Below are positions 9,941 to 18,978 of a DNA stretch of 64,000 nucleotides, piece after piece. The DNA is from Verrucomicrobia bacterium S94. GTDB taxonomy: Bacteria; Verrucomicrobiota; Kiritimatiellia; Kiritimatiellales; Pontiellaceae. The stretch covers positions 3,286,001 to 3,350,000 of the forward strand of contig CP036201.1 of assembly GCA_004299845.1 (NCBI GenBank). The letters are read 5' to 3'. The stretch's first letter is position 1. Each line of letters starts with the position of its first letter. Position numbers and translations under genes: made by a program. The notes below the pieces were generated by a model that saw only the letters and a list, made by a program, of their open reading frames with translations, was not told the origin of the DNA and did no database searches.

Positions 9941-10135
9941 ATTTATACCGGATAGTTTTAACGTTTGGTATTATCCTTTCGCAATGCACTGATTATACGG
10001 GTGTCGACCTTTACGCAGTAACAACAATGATCCGTAGCATCCTTTCAGGTTTAACGTGGAGCTGCTTTTTTGTAGTTCCTCAAAAAAATGAGCATCGTCC
10101 TCACCTCGGGGTGAACATCCGATTATCGAAAACGG

Positions 10136-11476
10136 TCAGCTGCGTTTTAAGGAAAGCATGGAGCGGCCTTTTTTGTACAACGTGAGGGTGCCGGTGGATT
10201 CGGAGAGCACCAGCGAAAGCGCATTCGTGCAGGCAGTGATCGCCTGCCCGGCGGTGTGCCGGGCCCCGAGGCCGCCCTGCAGCTGATCGCCCATCACTTC
10301 GGCCCGAATGAAACTTCCGGCCGACATAATGACGCCGTCGCCGCGAATCACAAAGGCCCCGTCGATATGCGCAAACTCTTTGATGGTTTCAGCCAGACTT
10401 GGATCGAGAATATTTTTTTCGTGATCACTGTAGCCCTTGAAGGGATTAATGACCATCTGATGGCATTGATGCTGCACCTGTTCGTAGTCTCCGACCACAA
10501 ACAGGGTTCCGATGGGTTTTCCTTCGCGGCCTTCGCGCGCGAGCTCCGAAGCCAGCGTGAAAATACGCAGCAGCACCTGAAAATCTATAGTCCCGGATGC
10601 AAGCTCTTCGCGCAGCGTAAGCGGTACACGCAGATCTTCGTTGACGTTGAGCAGGCGGATGGTATCAAGCCGCGCGGCATCGGAACTTCCATAGAGACAG
10701 ACAATGGTGTCGTCGGGACGCAGCAGATTCCGGGAAAGAATGAGCAGCAGAGCAAAGTCGAGTGCGTGGCGTGGCAGTACGCCATGAAGCGGAATTTCAA
10801 AAAGGTGGTCAAAAGGCCAATCGGGCGTATCAAGCTGCTGGTGGGGATTGGTAACCAGTAACGTTTTGCAGTGCCCCGGATACCTTTCCACGAAATCGAG
10901 CCCTGCCGGTTGATCAGCCATCACCAGCAGGCAGTCAGCCCCGGTTTTTTCCGCCATACTGCAGGCCGAGGCATAGACCGCTTCTGTATCAGCCTGCCGG
11001 TCGGGATCAATCGAAACACCATCTGATGTTACACATTGGAGCAGTGACCGATATAATGCTTCCGCACTTTGGGCCGTAAGCAGCGAACGTGGAACCGTCC
11101 GGCACTGAAAAGTCCGGGCCAGCATCGCCAGAACCGATAGAAAATCATGCCGGTCGGCTTCATCGCCGATCAGCAGAATAACCAATTGGATACTGGACTG
11201 ACTTGATGCCCCCCAGGAAATACCCTTCCGACTGAGCCCTACAGCAATCTTCGGCGATCCAATGCCCGGAAGCCGCGCATGCGGCAGTGCCAGCCAGTTA
11301 CTGACGTTTGTGCCAACATCGTTTTCCCGAATCAGCACGGCTTCGAGTATCGCTGTTTCATCAAGATGCGGCTCTGTTTCACAAAACAGATGCACCAGTT
11401 CACCGATAGCGGATTTCTCCGTTTCGCTCTGCAGCAGGCAAACCCGCCCGACATTCAAATAATGGGCCAATGGCAT
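10136..11476 (-). CDS. PTS EIIA domain / PK-like domain / diadenylate cyclase (CdaZ-like) fusion
   Basis: This 446-residue soluble protein has three parts. Residues 1-~150 look like a PTS EIIA type-2 (PtsN/fructose) domain, with the phospho-acceptor His66 in WLALPHARLPG. Residues ~160-325 resemble the pyruvate-kinase C-terminal-like domain found in CdaZ cyclases (AVYASACSMAEKTGADCLLV). Residues ~325-446 are a DAC (DisA_N) domain: GTLFVVGD, NPFKGY, the DGA motif at 372-374, GLGARHTAG with Arg406-His407-Thr408, and VLSESTGT. Such domains join two ATP into cyclic di-AMP. The fusion suggests that phosphorylation of the EIIA domain by a PTS or PTS-Ntr chain could tune c-di-AMP production. The domain calls are by eye; activity and control are inferred. 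A separate CdaA lies at 62.5-63.4 kb. Confidence 0.75.
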   Translation of the reverse strand: MPLAHYLNVGRVCLLQSETEKSAIGELVHLFCETEPHLDETAILEAVLIRENDVGTNVSNWLALPHARLPGIGSPKIAVGLSRKGISWGASSQSSIQLVILLIGDEADRHDFLSVLAMLARTFQCRTVPRSLLTAQSAEALYRSLLQCVTSDGVSIDPDRQADTEAVYASACSMAEKTGADCLLVMADQPAGLDFVERYPGHCKTLLVTNPHQQLDTPDWPFDHLFEIPLHGVLPRHALDFALLLILSRNLLRPDDTIVCLYGSSDAARLDTIRLLNVNEDLRVPLTLREELASGTIDFQVLLRIFTLASELAREGREGKPIGTLFVVGDYEQVQHQCHQMVINPFKGYSDHEKNILDPSLAETIKEFAHIDGAFVIRGDGVIMSAGSFIRAEVMGDQLQGGLGARHTAGQAITACTNALSLVLSESTGTLTLYKKGRSMLSLKRS

Positions 11477-11567
11477 AGCCGGATGATATCGTCTGCAGTA
11501 CTCTATTCAAGTTCAATATGTTGCAGAGAAAACGGCGAGGTTAAAAAACTGCCCATATGGACGTGGG

Positions 11568-12755
11568 TCAGGTACGTCTTTTTGCCTTTTGAAAGATCGC
11601 GCCTGCAATCAATAAAGCGAGGCCGGGCAAAAGCCAGACGGACTGACGTTCGATGAAACCCATCCAGAAAAACGGAGAGGTGCAGAGCATCGCGATCCAC
11701 ATGACCCACGGGGATGCTGCCGCTTTTTTCCGGACAATGACGCGATAAAGCATATACGCAGGAAAAATCAGACCATACGCGCTCATGAAGAGGCGGTAAA
11801 CGATTTCACCGGCAGTCAGGCCCTGATACATCGGAAGTTCCGGCACGAAAGCCCCGATCATTCCGGCCGGGATTAAAAGCACAGCCAGTCCTTTTTTTCG
11901 GGCACCAATACCTGGAAGAGTCCGGATGCGGTCGAGATGTACGGTAACGGTAAAGAACCACTGGCAGATAATATGGAGCAGAATTCCGATTGCAAGCAGC
12001 GGACTTAGCGGAAATATAATCCGCTCTCCATCTATTACCGTATTGAAAATACCCGCGTAACGGGTCGTCAGAAAAATCATAAACGGAAAAAAGAGCACAA
12101 AACCGATGGTGAACCCGAGCCGGCCTTTGGATGCGGTCTCCAGCTTCTGCCGGGCATGGTGAAAAGTGACATCGAGATAGGGACACAGCAGAAATCCGAA
12201 GAACATGACCGGCAGCATCCGGAACGGTTCCGCGGATGGTTTGGCGGATTGCACCAGCGTCGCATTAGCACTCTGGAGGCCGGATGAAAAAAACGTCCCC
12301 AGCAATACCGTCAGACTGAGCGCAAGCAATACCAATGCGGATTTCTGTACACTCCCGCGAAACAGCGCCCAGCCGATGAGTAATACGAAAGCACCGAAAA
12401 CACCAAAACCGCCGGCAATCCAGATTCCAGGAATCTCAAGTCCCCTAAAAAGCAACCGGAATAGCCAGCTGATCCAGTAGCAATGAAACGCCAATGTAAT
12501 AGCGGAAAACCACCAGACAGCCCCTGAATGTTTTTCAACAAAACGAACCGAATCAGAACCCGTTTTTATTACCCAGCCCATCGCGGCCGCGCCTATGACA
12601 TTGGGCACCGCAAAAATCAGATAGCCGGGCCATCCCATTTCACGCAAAAGCAGAACCGGCAAAAACATGCCGATACACCAGGTCCACGAGCAGGCAAGAT
12701 AGGCGCCCCACCGTATGGAATCACGTACCGAAGCTGGCCCGGCTGTTATGCTCAT
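11568..12755 (-). CDS. Polytopic membrane protein of unknown function
   Basis: This 395-residue protein has about 10-11 hydrophobic segments and short loops rich in positive residues, so it sits in the inner membrane. I do not recognise a family motif. The first segment region (WGAYLACSWTWCIGMFLPVLLL) and paired segments later have the look of a carrier or sensor rather than an enzyme. Its start overlaps the stop of the upstream hotdog-like gene by four bases (ATGA), so the two are translated together. The EIIA-cyclase gene starts 91 bases downstream on the same strand. Confidence 0.7.
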   Translation of the reverse strand: MSITAGPASVRDSIRWGAYLACSWTWCIGMFLPVLLLREMGWPGYLIFAVPNVIGAAAMGWVIKTGSDSVRFVEKHSGAVWWFSAITLAFHCYWISWLFRLLFRGLEIPGIWIAGGFGVFGAFVLLIGWALFRGSVQKSALVLLALSLTVLLGTFFSSGLQSANATLVQSAKPSAEPFRMLPVMFFGFLLCPYLDVTFHHARQKLETASKGRLGFTIGFVLFFPFMIFLTTRYAGIFNTVIDGERIIFPLSPLLAIGILLHIICQWFFTVTVHLDRIRTLPGIGARKKGLAVLLIPAGMIGAFVPELPMYQGLTAGEIVYRLFMSAYGLIFPAYMLYRVIVRKKAAASPWVMWIAMLCTSPFFWMGFIERQSVWLLPGLALLIAGAIFQKAKRRT

Positions 12756-13384
12756 TTGCTTTTTTTTCTGCGCAGCCTTTTGGCCTTGTGATGCGCCTTA
12801 GGCGTTACATGAAACGTTGCCGTACATCGGCCGACCCGCTTGGGCTTCGCCGGTTTCCCACCCACCATTCTCGGCCGGCTTCCGCGTACCAGTGCCTGAA
12901 CAATATCCATGCGAATGGCAATATTGAACTCTTTTCCCGTGGCCACCAGCTCATGGATATCGTCGAGCGGAGTCATCTGATATTCCGCCGGGCCCATGCA
13001 GGGGCGCAGAAATCGATAATCCAGATGTTTGCAAACGACGGTATAATCACCACCGCACACCTTGAAAATATAGTTTCCGCCGGCAATTTCTGAATTCCCC
13101 AGCAACGATGCGCCTGCCATGGCATTGTACCAGTTTTTATTAAACCGGCGGAAAGGCAGAATCGCCCGATGCTTCGTTCCATCCGACGCCATCGTCAATC
13201 CTGAATGAAAAGCATACGGAAGCCAGATCATGGAACACAAACGGTTCCAGAACAGGTTTCGGGTGGAAAGTTTGGAAATATACGCATCCAGACGTTCATA
13301 TAACGTCAGTTTTTCTTCATGAATTTCGGGGGCTTCACTACGGGTGGTCTCTATTGTGTTTTCTTTATGATCAGGTTGTTCCAT
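12752..13384 (-). CDS. Hotdog-fold (DUF4442-like) protein
   Basis: The ATG at 13382-13384 is chosen; a TTG at 13405 would add seven residues. Residues ~50-160 carry a pattern like DUF4442/PaaI-type hotdog proteins: RAILPFRRFNKNWYNAMAGA, then an Asn/Glu stretch around GNSEIAGGN and the strand DYTVVCKHLDYRFLRPCMGP. The C-terminal ~40 residues are very basic (RVGRC..KAHHKAKRLRRKKSK), which may bind nucleic acid or membrane lipid. Hotdog proteins commonly hydrolyse or bind acyl-CoA. Here the assignment is tentative and the substrate unknown. It is coupled by a four-base overlap to the membrane protein that follows. Confidence 0.55.
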   Translation of the reverse strand: MEQPDHKENTIETTRSEAPEIHEEKLTLYERLDAYISKLSTRNLFWNRLCSMIWLPYAFHSGLTMASDGTKHRAILPFRRFNKNWYNAMAGASLLGNSEIAGGNYIFKVCGGDYTVVCKHLDYRFLRPCMGPAEYQMTPLDDIHELVATGKEFNIAIRMDIVQALVRGSRPRMVGGKPAKPKRVGRCTATFHVTPKAHHKAKRLRRKKSK

Positions 13385-13763
13385 GGAATTCTTTTCGAGC
13401 TTCAAAACCGCACCGTTCTTCCGGCGGTACTACCGTTTATTGATCCGGTTTATTCATAATTTTTCGGTGAACGTTGATATTCGCAGACAAAAGCTTCGCA
13501 GTAAACAAAGAGCGCATACCTAATTTTTAATCTTCTTCCACCATTCCGGTTCATCCGCTCAACCCCCTGCTTTGCACAAAATATTTTTCCCGGATTTATT
13601 AATAAAAAGCGGTCCCCGCAAATGGCGCAAATCATCCTCTTTACAGGACCGGATACCAGCCTGTACCGCCGCGCTGTTTTGGCGGCTTCGGGGCCCTCAG
13701 GAAGCGGCGCGAGATGAAGCACATTCAAACTTCTTAACGCAGTGCTATTCCGGTCCCCACCCT
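13385..13763. other. Intergenic region, one doubtful small ORF
   Basis: This 379-base stretch lies between the DUF4442-like gene and the secreted TIM-barrel gene. A 92-codon minus-strand frame (13450-13728) contains a CAICGDRF..FCAK cysteine pattern that could be a zinc ribbon. It lacks a convincing ribosome binding site and I know no family like it, so I do not call it a gene. No terminator is evident. Confidence 0.4.
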
Positions 13764-14849
13764 TTAGCGGCTCTTTTCTTCAATGGTTCCGGTGTAGCGT
13801 TTTCGGCAATACTGATTGAATGCTTCTAGCAGTTTGTCGTGCGTATGACGTTCAAATTCATAGTTCCAAACCTCGATATAGCGCATACCGAGCTGTTCAG
13901 CCTGTTCAAAAACAGCAGAATACTCTCCAACCGGAAAACGATGCGCCTGATCCGAGCGGCCGATCACCTGACCGTAGATATCCCCGGGAAATTTTTCGAT
14001 TAATTCTAAAAGATCAGGCTGATACGTGTTTTTTCCGGAAATCCACCACATACCGATCCCGACCTGATTTTTAAGCGCAGGATCATCGATGATTGCCTCC
14101 ATGATTTTTTCCGGAACAGCACTGCTGCCGAGCAGCTCATGCACTTCAAACGCAACCGCCTTATTATTGAATGCCCGGGCGGTTGAGCGGATAGCGGTTA
14201 ACGACGCTTCCGTCCAGATCTCAGCGAATTGTTCCTCCTCCCCGGAATCCAGTCCGGCGGCGGAAAGCAGACTGTTGTACGGTACTCCGTTAAAATGCCC
14301 TTCGATTCCGTTGCCGGTCATCTGCGGAACGTAAACCAATTTAAGCCGGTCATCCGTCTTATATTTTTCAGCCAACCCCTGCATCAGTATCCCCAGGCGC
14401 TGCTGCACAACAGGATCCCAGTATTTCGGCATTTTCACTGCCTGTCCGCGAAACTGACAATCGAAGAGTTCAATGTTCATCTCCGACACCATCCATTGCG
14501 GCGTATGTGACGCCATCGGTTTTCTGGAACGCTGCGGCCGATTCACGGCTTTTGTCGGTACAGCGGAACCGGCCTCAATGGATACCCAGCCTGCATAGAC
14601 CGCCAGACTCCAGTTTCTGCCTTCCGGAAGAAGACCGAGCTGCCGTTCAATAGCCGAAAAATCAAACCGGCCCGGTTCCGGTTCCAGTTCAGCCCAGGTG
14701 GTGCGAACCAGCCCGCCCTGCAACTCGGGGTGATTCACCGCCCGCTCCGTCAGCATGCTGCTGTAACACCCCCACGGCTTATCCATCTGCGCCGCACGCC
14801 CGTTCAAACAGAGCACCGCCATAATCAGAATCATCAAACGCATATTCAT
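13764..14849 (-). CDS. Secreted TIM-barrel glycoside hydrolase-like protein
   Basis: This 361-residue protein has a signal peptide (first ~20 residues, MNMRLMILIMAVLCLNGRAA). The opening GGLVRTTWAELEPEPGRFDFSAIERQL is the beta1/alpha1 pattern of GH42/GH5-like barrels, where a heroine of the form W-x-x-x-E-P-x-x-G-x-F-D-F recurs. Later parts include YVPQMTGNGIEGHFNGVPY and a strand ending RYIEVWNYEFERH near the C-terminus, a plausible site for a catalytic Glu. It likely acts on an external polysaccharide, but which bond it cleaves, or whether it is active, cannot be told. It stands alone, 72 bases downstream of metA on the same strand. Confidence 0.6.
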   Translation of the reverse strand: MNMRLMILIMAVLCLNGRAAQMDKPWGCYSSMLTERAVNHPELQGGLVRTTWAELEPEPGRFDFSAIERQLGLLPEGRNWSLAVYAGWVSIEAGSAVPTKAVNRPQRSRKPMASHTPQWMVSEMNIELFDCQFRGQAVKMPKYWDPVVQQRLGILMQGLAEKYKTDDRLKLVYVPQMTGNGIEGHFNGVPYNSLLSAAGLDSGEEEQFAEIWTEASLTAIRSTARAFNNKAVAFEVHELLGSSAVPEKIMEAIIDDPALKNQVGIGMWWISGKNTYQPDLLELIEKFPGDIYGQVIGRSDQAHRFPVGEYSAVFEQAEQLGMRYIEVWNYEFERHTHDKLLEAFNQYCRKRYTGTIEEKSR

Positions 14850-14921
14850 TCCATGAAAACGAAGAATACCGCCGTTTTATTATACCGGTCTGCCGTTTTC
14901 TGCATGTACAGGTGCTGGAAA

Positions 14922-15839
14922 TCAGTCGATATCCTCCAGATTGAACGGCGTCATCTGGTAGACATAATAGTTCAGCCAGTTGGCAAACAGCAGATGCGCG
15001 TGCGACCGCCAGCTGACTTTCGGCATTTTTGAAGGGTCGTCATCAGGAAAATAATTAGCCGGAATAACCGGATTCATGCCCTTGGCCAGATCCCGTTCAT
15101 ATTCCTCTTTCAACGTCAGCGGATCATATTCGGAATGGCCGGTCACAAAAATCTGCCGCCCCTGTCGTGCCAGCACAATATAAATTCCCGCCTCCTCGGA
15201 TTCCGAGATAATAGAGAGCTCTTTGACCGGCTCAATATCCTCACAGCGCACCTCCGTATGCCGGGAATGCGGCGCAAGAAAACGATCATCAAACCCGCGA
15301 ATAATCGGCTCCGTTGTGGTGCGGACCGTATGCTCAAACACACCGGAAATTTTGTTTTCAACTCCGTATTTGGGAATTCCGTAATGATGATAAAGCCCGG
15401 CCTGGGCCCCCCAGCAGATATGCAGGGTCGAAGTGACATGGTTATTCGTCCAGTCGAGAATTTCACAGACCTCTTCCCAGTACTGCACCTGCTCAAACTC
15501 CATCGTCTCCACCGGTGCACCGGTAATAATCATACCGTCATATTTGTTCGCTTTGATGTCAGCAAAGGTTTTGTAGAATGTCGACAGATGCTCCGGAGCC
15601 GTATTCTTCGGTTCATAAGTGGCAGTACGAATGAGATCGACTTCAACCTGAAGTGCCGAATTGGAAAGCAGGCGAAGCAGATGCACTTCCGTATTTTTTT
15701 TAATCGGCATGAGATTAAGAATCACTACTTTGAGAGGCCGGATATCCTGGGTCACCGCCCGGGATTCGGTCATGACAAAAATATTTTCCTGGTTCAGAAC
15801 ATCCGCAGCCGGAAGTCCATCCTGTATTTTTATAGGCAT
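14922..15839 (-). CDS. metA: Homoserine O-acyltransferase (MetA/HTS family)
   Basis: MetA transfers succinyl or acetyl from its CoA ester to homoserine, the first committed step of methionine synthesis. The 305-residue length fits the family. Recognisable blocks are [11 protein letters not shown] at the start, [38 protein letters not shown], the nucleophile Cys in [19 protein letters not shown] and the His-Glu part [13 protein letters not shown]. The start at 15839 has GGAAGG before it; the in-frame extension to 15941 is probably untranslated. Acyl-donor choice (acetyl versus succinyl) depends on a residue I did not resolve. I looked for a SAM riboswitch in the leader and found none I could defend. 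Confidence 0.95.
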   Translation of the reverse strand: MPIKIQDGLPAADVLNQENIFVMTESRAVTQDIRPLKVVILNLMPIKKNTEVHLLRLLSNSALQVEVDLIRTATYEPKNTAPEHLSTFYKTFADIKANKYDGMIITGAPVETMEFEQVQYWEEVCEILDWTNNHVTSTLHICWGAQAGLYHHYGIPKYGVENKISGVFEHTVRTTTEPIIRGFDDRFLAPHSRHTEVRCEDIEPVKELSIISESEEAGIYIVLARQGRQIFVTGHSEYDPLTLKEEYERDLAKGMNPVIPANYFPDDDPSKMPKVSWRSHAHLLFANWLNYYVYQMTPFNLEDID

Positions 15840-16106
15840 GTCTATTCCTTCCAATCCTCTCCCGGCCTTACGCAATATGAGAAACTGCCGGGCAGCTAAA
15901 ATATAGCCGGGTAGAATCCGAAATATAACGGCATTAGGCAAATGACAAATTTCTTATATTTCAACTGTTGCAGCACCGGCGGTCCGGGGTCTTGTACCGA
16001 ACTCAATTATCTGCCAAGTTGCGTACCGCATAATCAGAAGATACAGCATCAATAACCGGCGTGCCCATCCTGTACGCCATTCGGCAGACAACGGAGATCA
16101 GTTTTA

Positions 16107-17210
16107 ATGAAAAAAATCAACAGTTCCCTGGTTACCGCGGCAGGATCGCTACTGCTTTCATCCACCGCCTTTGCCGGAAATACCGGCGAAGCCACACTCA
16201 GCGTCATGCCCCAATCCGACAAAGTTCAGCAATCGAACTACGGAAAAAACTCCTTTCAGCTCACCAATACCGGCAGCAAAAATATTGCCGAATTCCGGAT
16301 TGACGTTACCACAGCCCTTTTTCCCGATATTGTCTTCGATCCCGAAGGGATCGCCGGCGACAGCGTAGCCAAACCGCTGCAGATCAATAAAAACGAAAAA
16401 ACCGGCTTCGTTCCGGTCAAAAAGGCCAAAGGAAAAACCTATCTCGGCGAAGGCGGAGCCAAAGGCTATAAAGGCCTGCGCCTGACCTTTGATCCCTCGA
16501 CCGACGGCGGCTTCAATCCCGGAGAGACCCTCGGCTTTTCTATCGATATGGATTCAAACTCGCTCGCAGGAACAGAAAAGGGTCCCATCGACCGCGATAC
16601 CGCGCCTAAATGGGATTGCGGCGGCGTCTCCGGCGCGGAAATGATCGGTTCCACCTTTCGCGTTGTTTTTGAAGATGGATCGCAGGCTTCCGGACAGCTT
16701 TTCTCCACCAAAACCCAGGCCGGATCCCAGGGCGTTGCGAAACAGCAACCCGCTCAATCCTCATTGAAATTAAGCGTTAACGGTAAAAAGCCCGGCGAAA
16801 CCGGAACCTATGATGACCAGGGCATCCGACTGACCATTCAGGGGGAAAAAGGCGCCCGCGTGCGCATTGTTTTGGCCAAAGGATTCATCCAGCCCGTCAG
16901 CGCGTACAGCAAAGATCTTGAAAAACAGCTGGAAAAACTGGCCGCCCGGGATTTCCCCGCAAATAATGCCGTGGAGCTGCAGTTCACCGACGTCACCCTG
17001 ACTGGAAAACCGATGGATCTCTCCGGAAAATTCGACCTTGACGGTGTGGAAAAATACGATTTTTCAGCCGATCCCGATAAACCGTTCAGTACCGATGAAG
17101 ACCGCCTTCCCCTCGCCATTACCGCCGCCGTGATCGATCCCGACAATAAAGACATGCCCATAGGCTCCGTCCTGCCGCCCATCTATCTCACCTACCGGTC
17201 AAATCAATAA
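16107..17210 (+). CDS. Secreted protein of unknown function
   Basis: This 367-residue protein opens with a signal peptide (MKKINSSLVTAAGSLLLSSTAFA). Two beta-rich halves follow. The first (~30-190) has SFQLTNTGSKNIAEFRIDV and FNPGETLGFSIDMDSNSL, and contains DCGGVSGAEMIGSTF. The second (~215-330) starts SLKLSVNGKKPGETGTYDDQG. The style recalls malectin- or bacterial Ig-like surface modules seen in secreted proteins of PVC and Planctomycetes-type bacteria, but I cannot name the family. It may be exported further by the type II system encoded at 36-48 kb; that is only a guess from its signal peptide. Confidence 0.6.
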   Translation: MKKINSSLVTAAGSLLLSSTAFAGNTGEATLSVMPQSDKVQQSNYGKNSFQLTNTGSKNIAEFRIDVTTALFPDIVFDPEGIAGDSVAKPLQINKNEKTGFVPVKKAKGKTYLGEGGAKGYKGLRLTFDPSTDGGFNPGETLGFSIDMDSNSLAGTEKGPIDRDTAPKWDCGGVSGAEMIGSTFRVVFEDGSQASGQLFSTKTQAGSQGVAKQQPAQSSLKLSVNGKKPGETGTYDDQGIRLTIQGEKGARVRIVLAKGFIQPVSAYSKDLEKQLEKLAARDFPANNAVELQFTDVTLTGKPMDLSGKFDLDGVEKYDFSADPDKPFSTDEDRLPLAITAAVIDPDNKDMPIGSVLPPIYLTYRSNQ

Positions 17211-17311
17211 ACCTCCGTTTATCCGGCCAAACCGCCACCGCGTCCGAATGCCGGGATAACGCCTTAATTGTTTCATACATTTGAACAGAATCTACCGGCC
17301 GCCCCACTCTA

Positions 17312-17349
17312 ACTACTAATTTTAGTAGTTATTAGTAATTATTAGTAAT
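17312..17349. repeat. Palindrome plus direct repeat beside fic stop
   Basis: ACTACTAA-TT-TTAGTAGT (near 17312-17330) is a perfect eight-base-arm palindrome. It is followed by two direct copies of ATTAGTAAT. The same TTAGTAAT core recurs upstream of the fic start at 18707-18787. The block sits just beyond the fic stop codon and overlaps its last bases. Confidence 0.75.
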
Positions 17350-18704
17350 CAATCTTTCGCCCGTAAAATGAGGTCAATCTGATCAGAAGGATAATAGATA
17401 AAGCTGCGCCCGAACTGGCGTTTCACCAGTAATCCTTTATCCTCCAGATATTGAAGGTCGCCGCGGGCTGTTTCATAAACAATTCCGTGTGTGTTTTGAT
17501 AAGCTTTGATTGAATACTCCGCACTTGGATTTCTCAGGGCATGGCCCAAAAGCGTAATCTGCCGATGATTAAATTTAAGCGACGAATTTCTCAGCATCAT
17601 TTCAATCGACTGAACAGATTTAGTTTTTTCAGCAATGTAGTGGTGAAGTTCTTTGATGGCCTTCTGAATAATATCCAGATGATAAATGATAAAATAGGTC
17701 AGATCATTTTCATCGGTCTCAGTATGCAGGTATGCTCGGCCATACTTTGATGGTGCTTTTTTAATGATACTTGAAATCGAAATATATTCTGCCAGCCAAT
17801 ACTTTTGCTGAAGCATCGACCAATAAAAAAGGGCCCGCGCAGTACGTCCATTACCGTCCATGAAAGGATGATCGTAGGCCAGCCAGAAGTGCAGGATGAT
17901 GGCTCGCACAACCGGATGAATAAAATACTCAGGAGTATTACCGTTTGCAAAATCACACATCGCCTGCATACGTTTCGGTAATTCGTTGCATTTTGGCGGG
18001 GTATGGAGCACCTCATTCGATAGGTTTTCATAAACCCGTACATTATCACTTGTTCTAAACCGGCCGGCATCATCCGGATTATCCATCGTATCTGCAGTTA
18101 CCGTCCGATGTATTTCGAAAACCAGTTCAGGTGTAAGCGGCTGATCCTTGATTTCCCGAATCAATTGCATCGTCCGGTAATTATTGAGGATCATCTGTTC
18201 ATTTTTATCCCGGGGAGTCCGCTTCTCACGCAGCATTTCCTTTGCAACTTTTCGGGTCGTCGTTGCCCCCTCCAGCTGACTCGAAGTAATCGCTTCTTCC
18301 GTCAACGAGTGTAAAAGATATCGATTTCTCGTTTGAGGATTCGTCAACCCCTCATCCGGCATCTCAATCCGCCCGCCGGCATCCTGATCAATGTGGTGAA
18401 GAAGCTCAGGAATTGGATCCGGTTTTGAAAAAATGAATGGCTCATGCCTTGTGTTAACCAACGAATCCAAGGATTTAACCTGTTTTTGACGGGCACTCTT
18501 TAACGCAAGCCACCATTTTTCATGGGTATATCCTTGGGGAGGATTTAACCGCCTAAGTTTGTCCCAATGAATGTACTCTCCCTTATAACAAACCTCTGTG
18601 TGCATTAATACATCACGCACAGAAGCCGGATTACCATTAAAATAATCTTCGAGGATTTCACGCCAATCCGGAGGAGTTGCAGGAATTTTCATAGCCAATA
18701 CCAT
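17349..18704 (-). CDS. fic: Fic family AMP-transferase (fido) with winged-helix tail
   Basis: Fic proteins transfer AMP (or similar groups) from nucleotides onto target proteins. The catalytic motif HPFMDGNGR is at residues 279-287, preceded by the helix of the fido core. An inhibitory helix with SSQLEGA (141-147, Glu145) precedes the domain, matching the class II layout in which the Glu blocks ATP binding until relieved. The N-terminal ~100 residues are of the DUF4172-like type with two Trp pairs. The C-terminus (~375-451) looks like a winged helix, QITLLGHAL..YETARGDLQYLEDKGLLVKR, suggesting DNA binding. Direct and inverted TTAGTAAT repeats frame the gene, which suggests self-regulation. 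Stand-alone Fic of this type may be a regulator or a toxin-like module; no antidote gene is seen. A second ATG at 18692 is also possible. Confidence 0.9.
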   Translation of the reverse strand: MVLAMKIPATPPDWREILEDYFNGNPASVRDVLMHTEVCYKGEYIHWDKLRRLNPPQGYTHEKWWLALKSARQKQVKSLDSLVNTRHEPFIFSKPDPIPELLHHIDQDAGGRIEMPDEGLTNPQTRNRYLLHSLTEEAITSSQLEGATTTRKVAKEMLREKRTPRDKNEQMILNNYRTMQLIREIKDQPLTPELVFEIHRTVTADTMDNPDDAGRFRTSDNVRVYENLSNEVLHTPPKCNELPKRMQAMCDFANGNTPEYFIHPVVRAIILHFWLAYDHPFMDGNGRTARALFYWSMLQQKYWLAEYISISSIIKKAPSKYGRAYLHTETDENDLTYFIIYHLDIIQKAIKELHHYIAEKTKSVQSIEMMLRNSSLKFNHRQITLLGHALRNPSAEYSIKAYQNTHGIVYETARGDLQYLEDKGLLVKRQFGRSFIYYPSDQIDLILRAKD

Positions 18705-18706
18705 TT

Positions 18707-18734
18707 ATTACTAATTAATACTAAAATTAGTAAT
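18707..18734. promoter_or_regulatory. Inverted repeat immediately upstream of fic start
   Basis: Perfect 10-base arms ATTACTAATT and AATTAGTAAT are separated by eight bases, beginning only two bases before the fic start codon. The position over the translation start and promoter suits a repressor operator. It shares the TTAGTAAT core with the repeat beyond the stop codon. Confidence 0.6.
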
Positions 18735-18757
18735 ATCGGATAATCTACCAGCACTCA

Positions 18758-18787
18758 ACTACTAATTTTTCGGTTATTAGTAATTAG
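18758..18787. promoter_or_regulatory. Second TTAGTAAT-type inverted repeat upstream of fic
   Basis: ACTACTAAT at the left and ATTAGTAATTAG at the right, with a short T-rich centre, form a second imperfect palindrome about 50 bases upstream of the first. The spacing of about five helical turns would let paired dimers bind the same DNA face; this is inference. Confidence 0.5.
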
Positions 18788-18810
18788 ATTTTCCAAAGGA
18801 TGAAAACAAC

Positions 18811-18836
18811 AAAAGCCCCTAATTTTCGAGGCTTTT
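18811..18836. terminator. Possible bidirectional hairpin terminator
   Basis: AAAAGCC at 18811-18817 pairs with GGCTTTT at 18830-18836 across a 12-base loop. The TTTT on one side and AAAA on the other let it serve either strand, but the U tract is short. It separates the fic upstream region from the insertion sequence to the right. Confidence 0.35.
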
Positions 18837-18978
18837 AAGGAAATTTAGGAAAAGAGATTAAAATCTACCTCCAAGATTACGTATTAAATCAATGGTACTC
18901 ATGTAATGTACTCCTGAGCTACAGCATACATCAGGAATAAAGATTTTCTTTCTGCTCTTAGGATCTGACTTTTCCTGA

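Noticed and set aside
13450-13728. 92-codon frame with a CxxC...C pattern
   Set aside because: Could be a zinc ribbon but the text looks random beyond the cysteines and there is no start signal.
15840-16106. Possible SAM riboswitch before metA
   Set aside because: GACCCCGG and GGTGCTGCAAC fragments recall the SAM-I core, but I could not fold the required four-way junction with the conserved loops; a covariance-model scan would decide.
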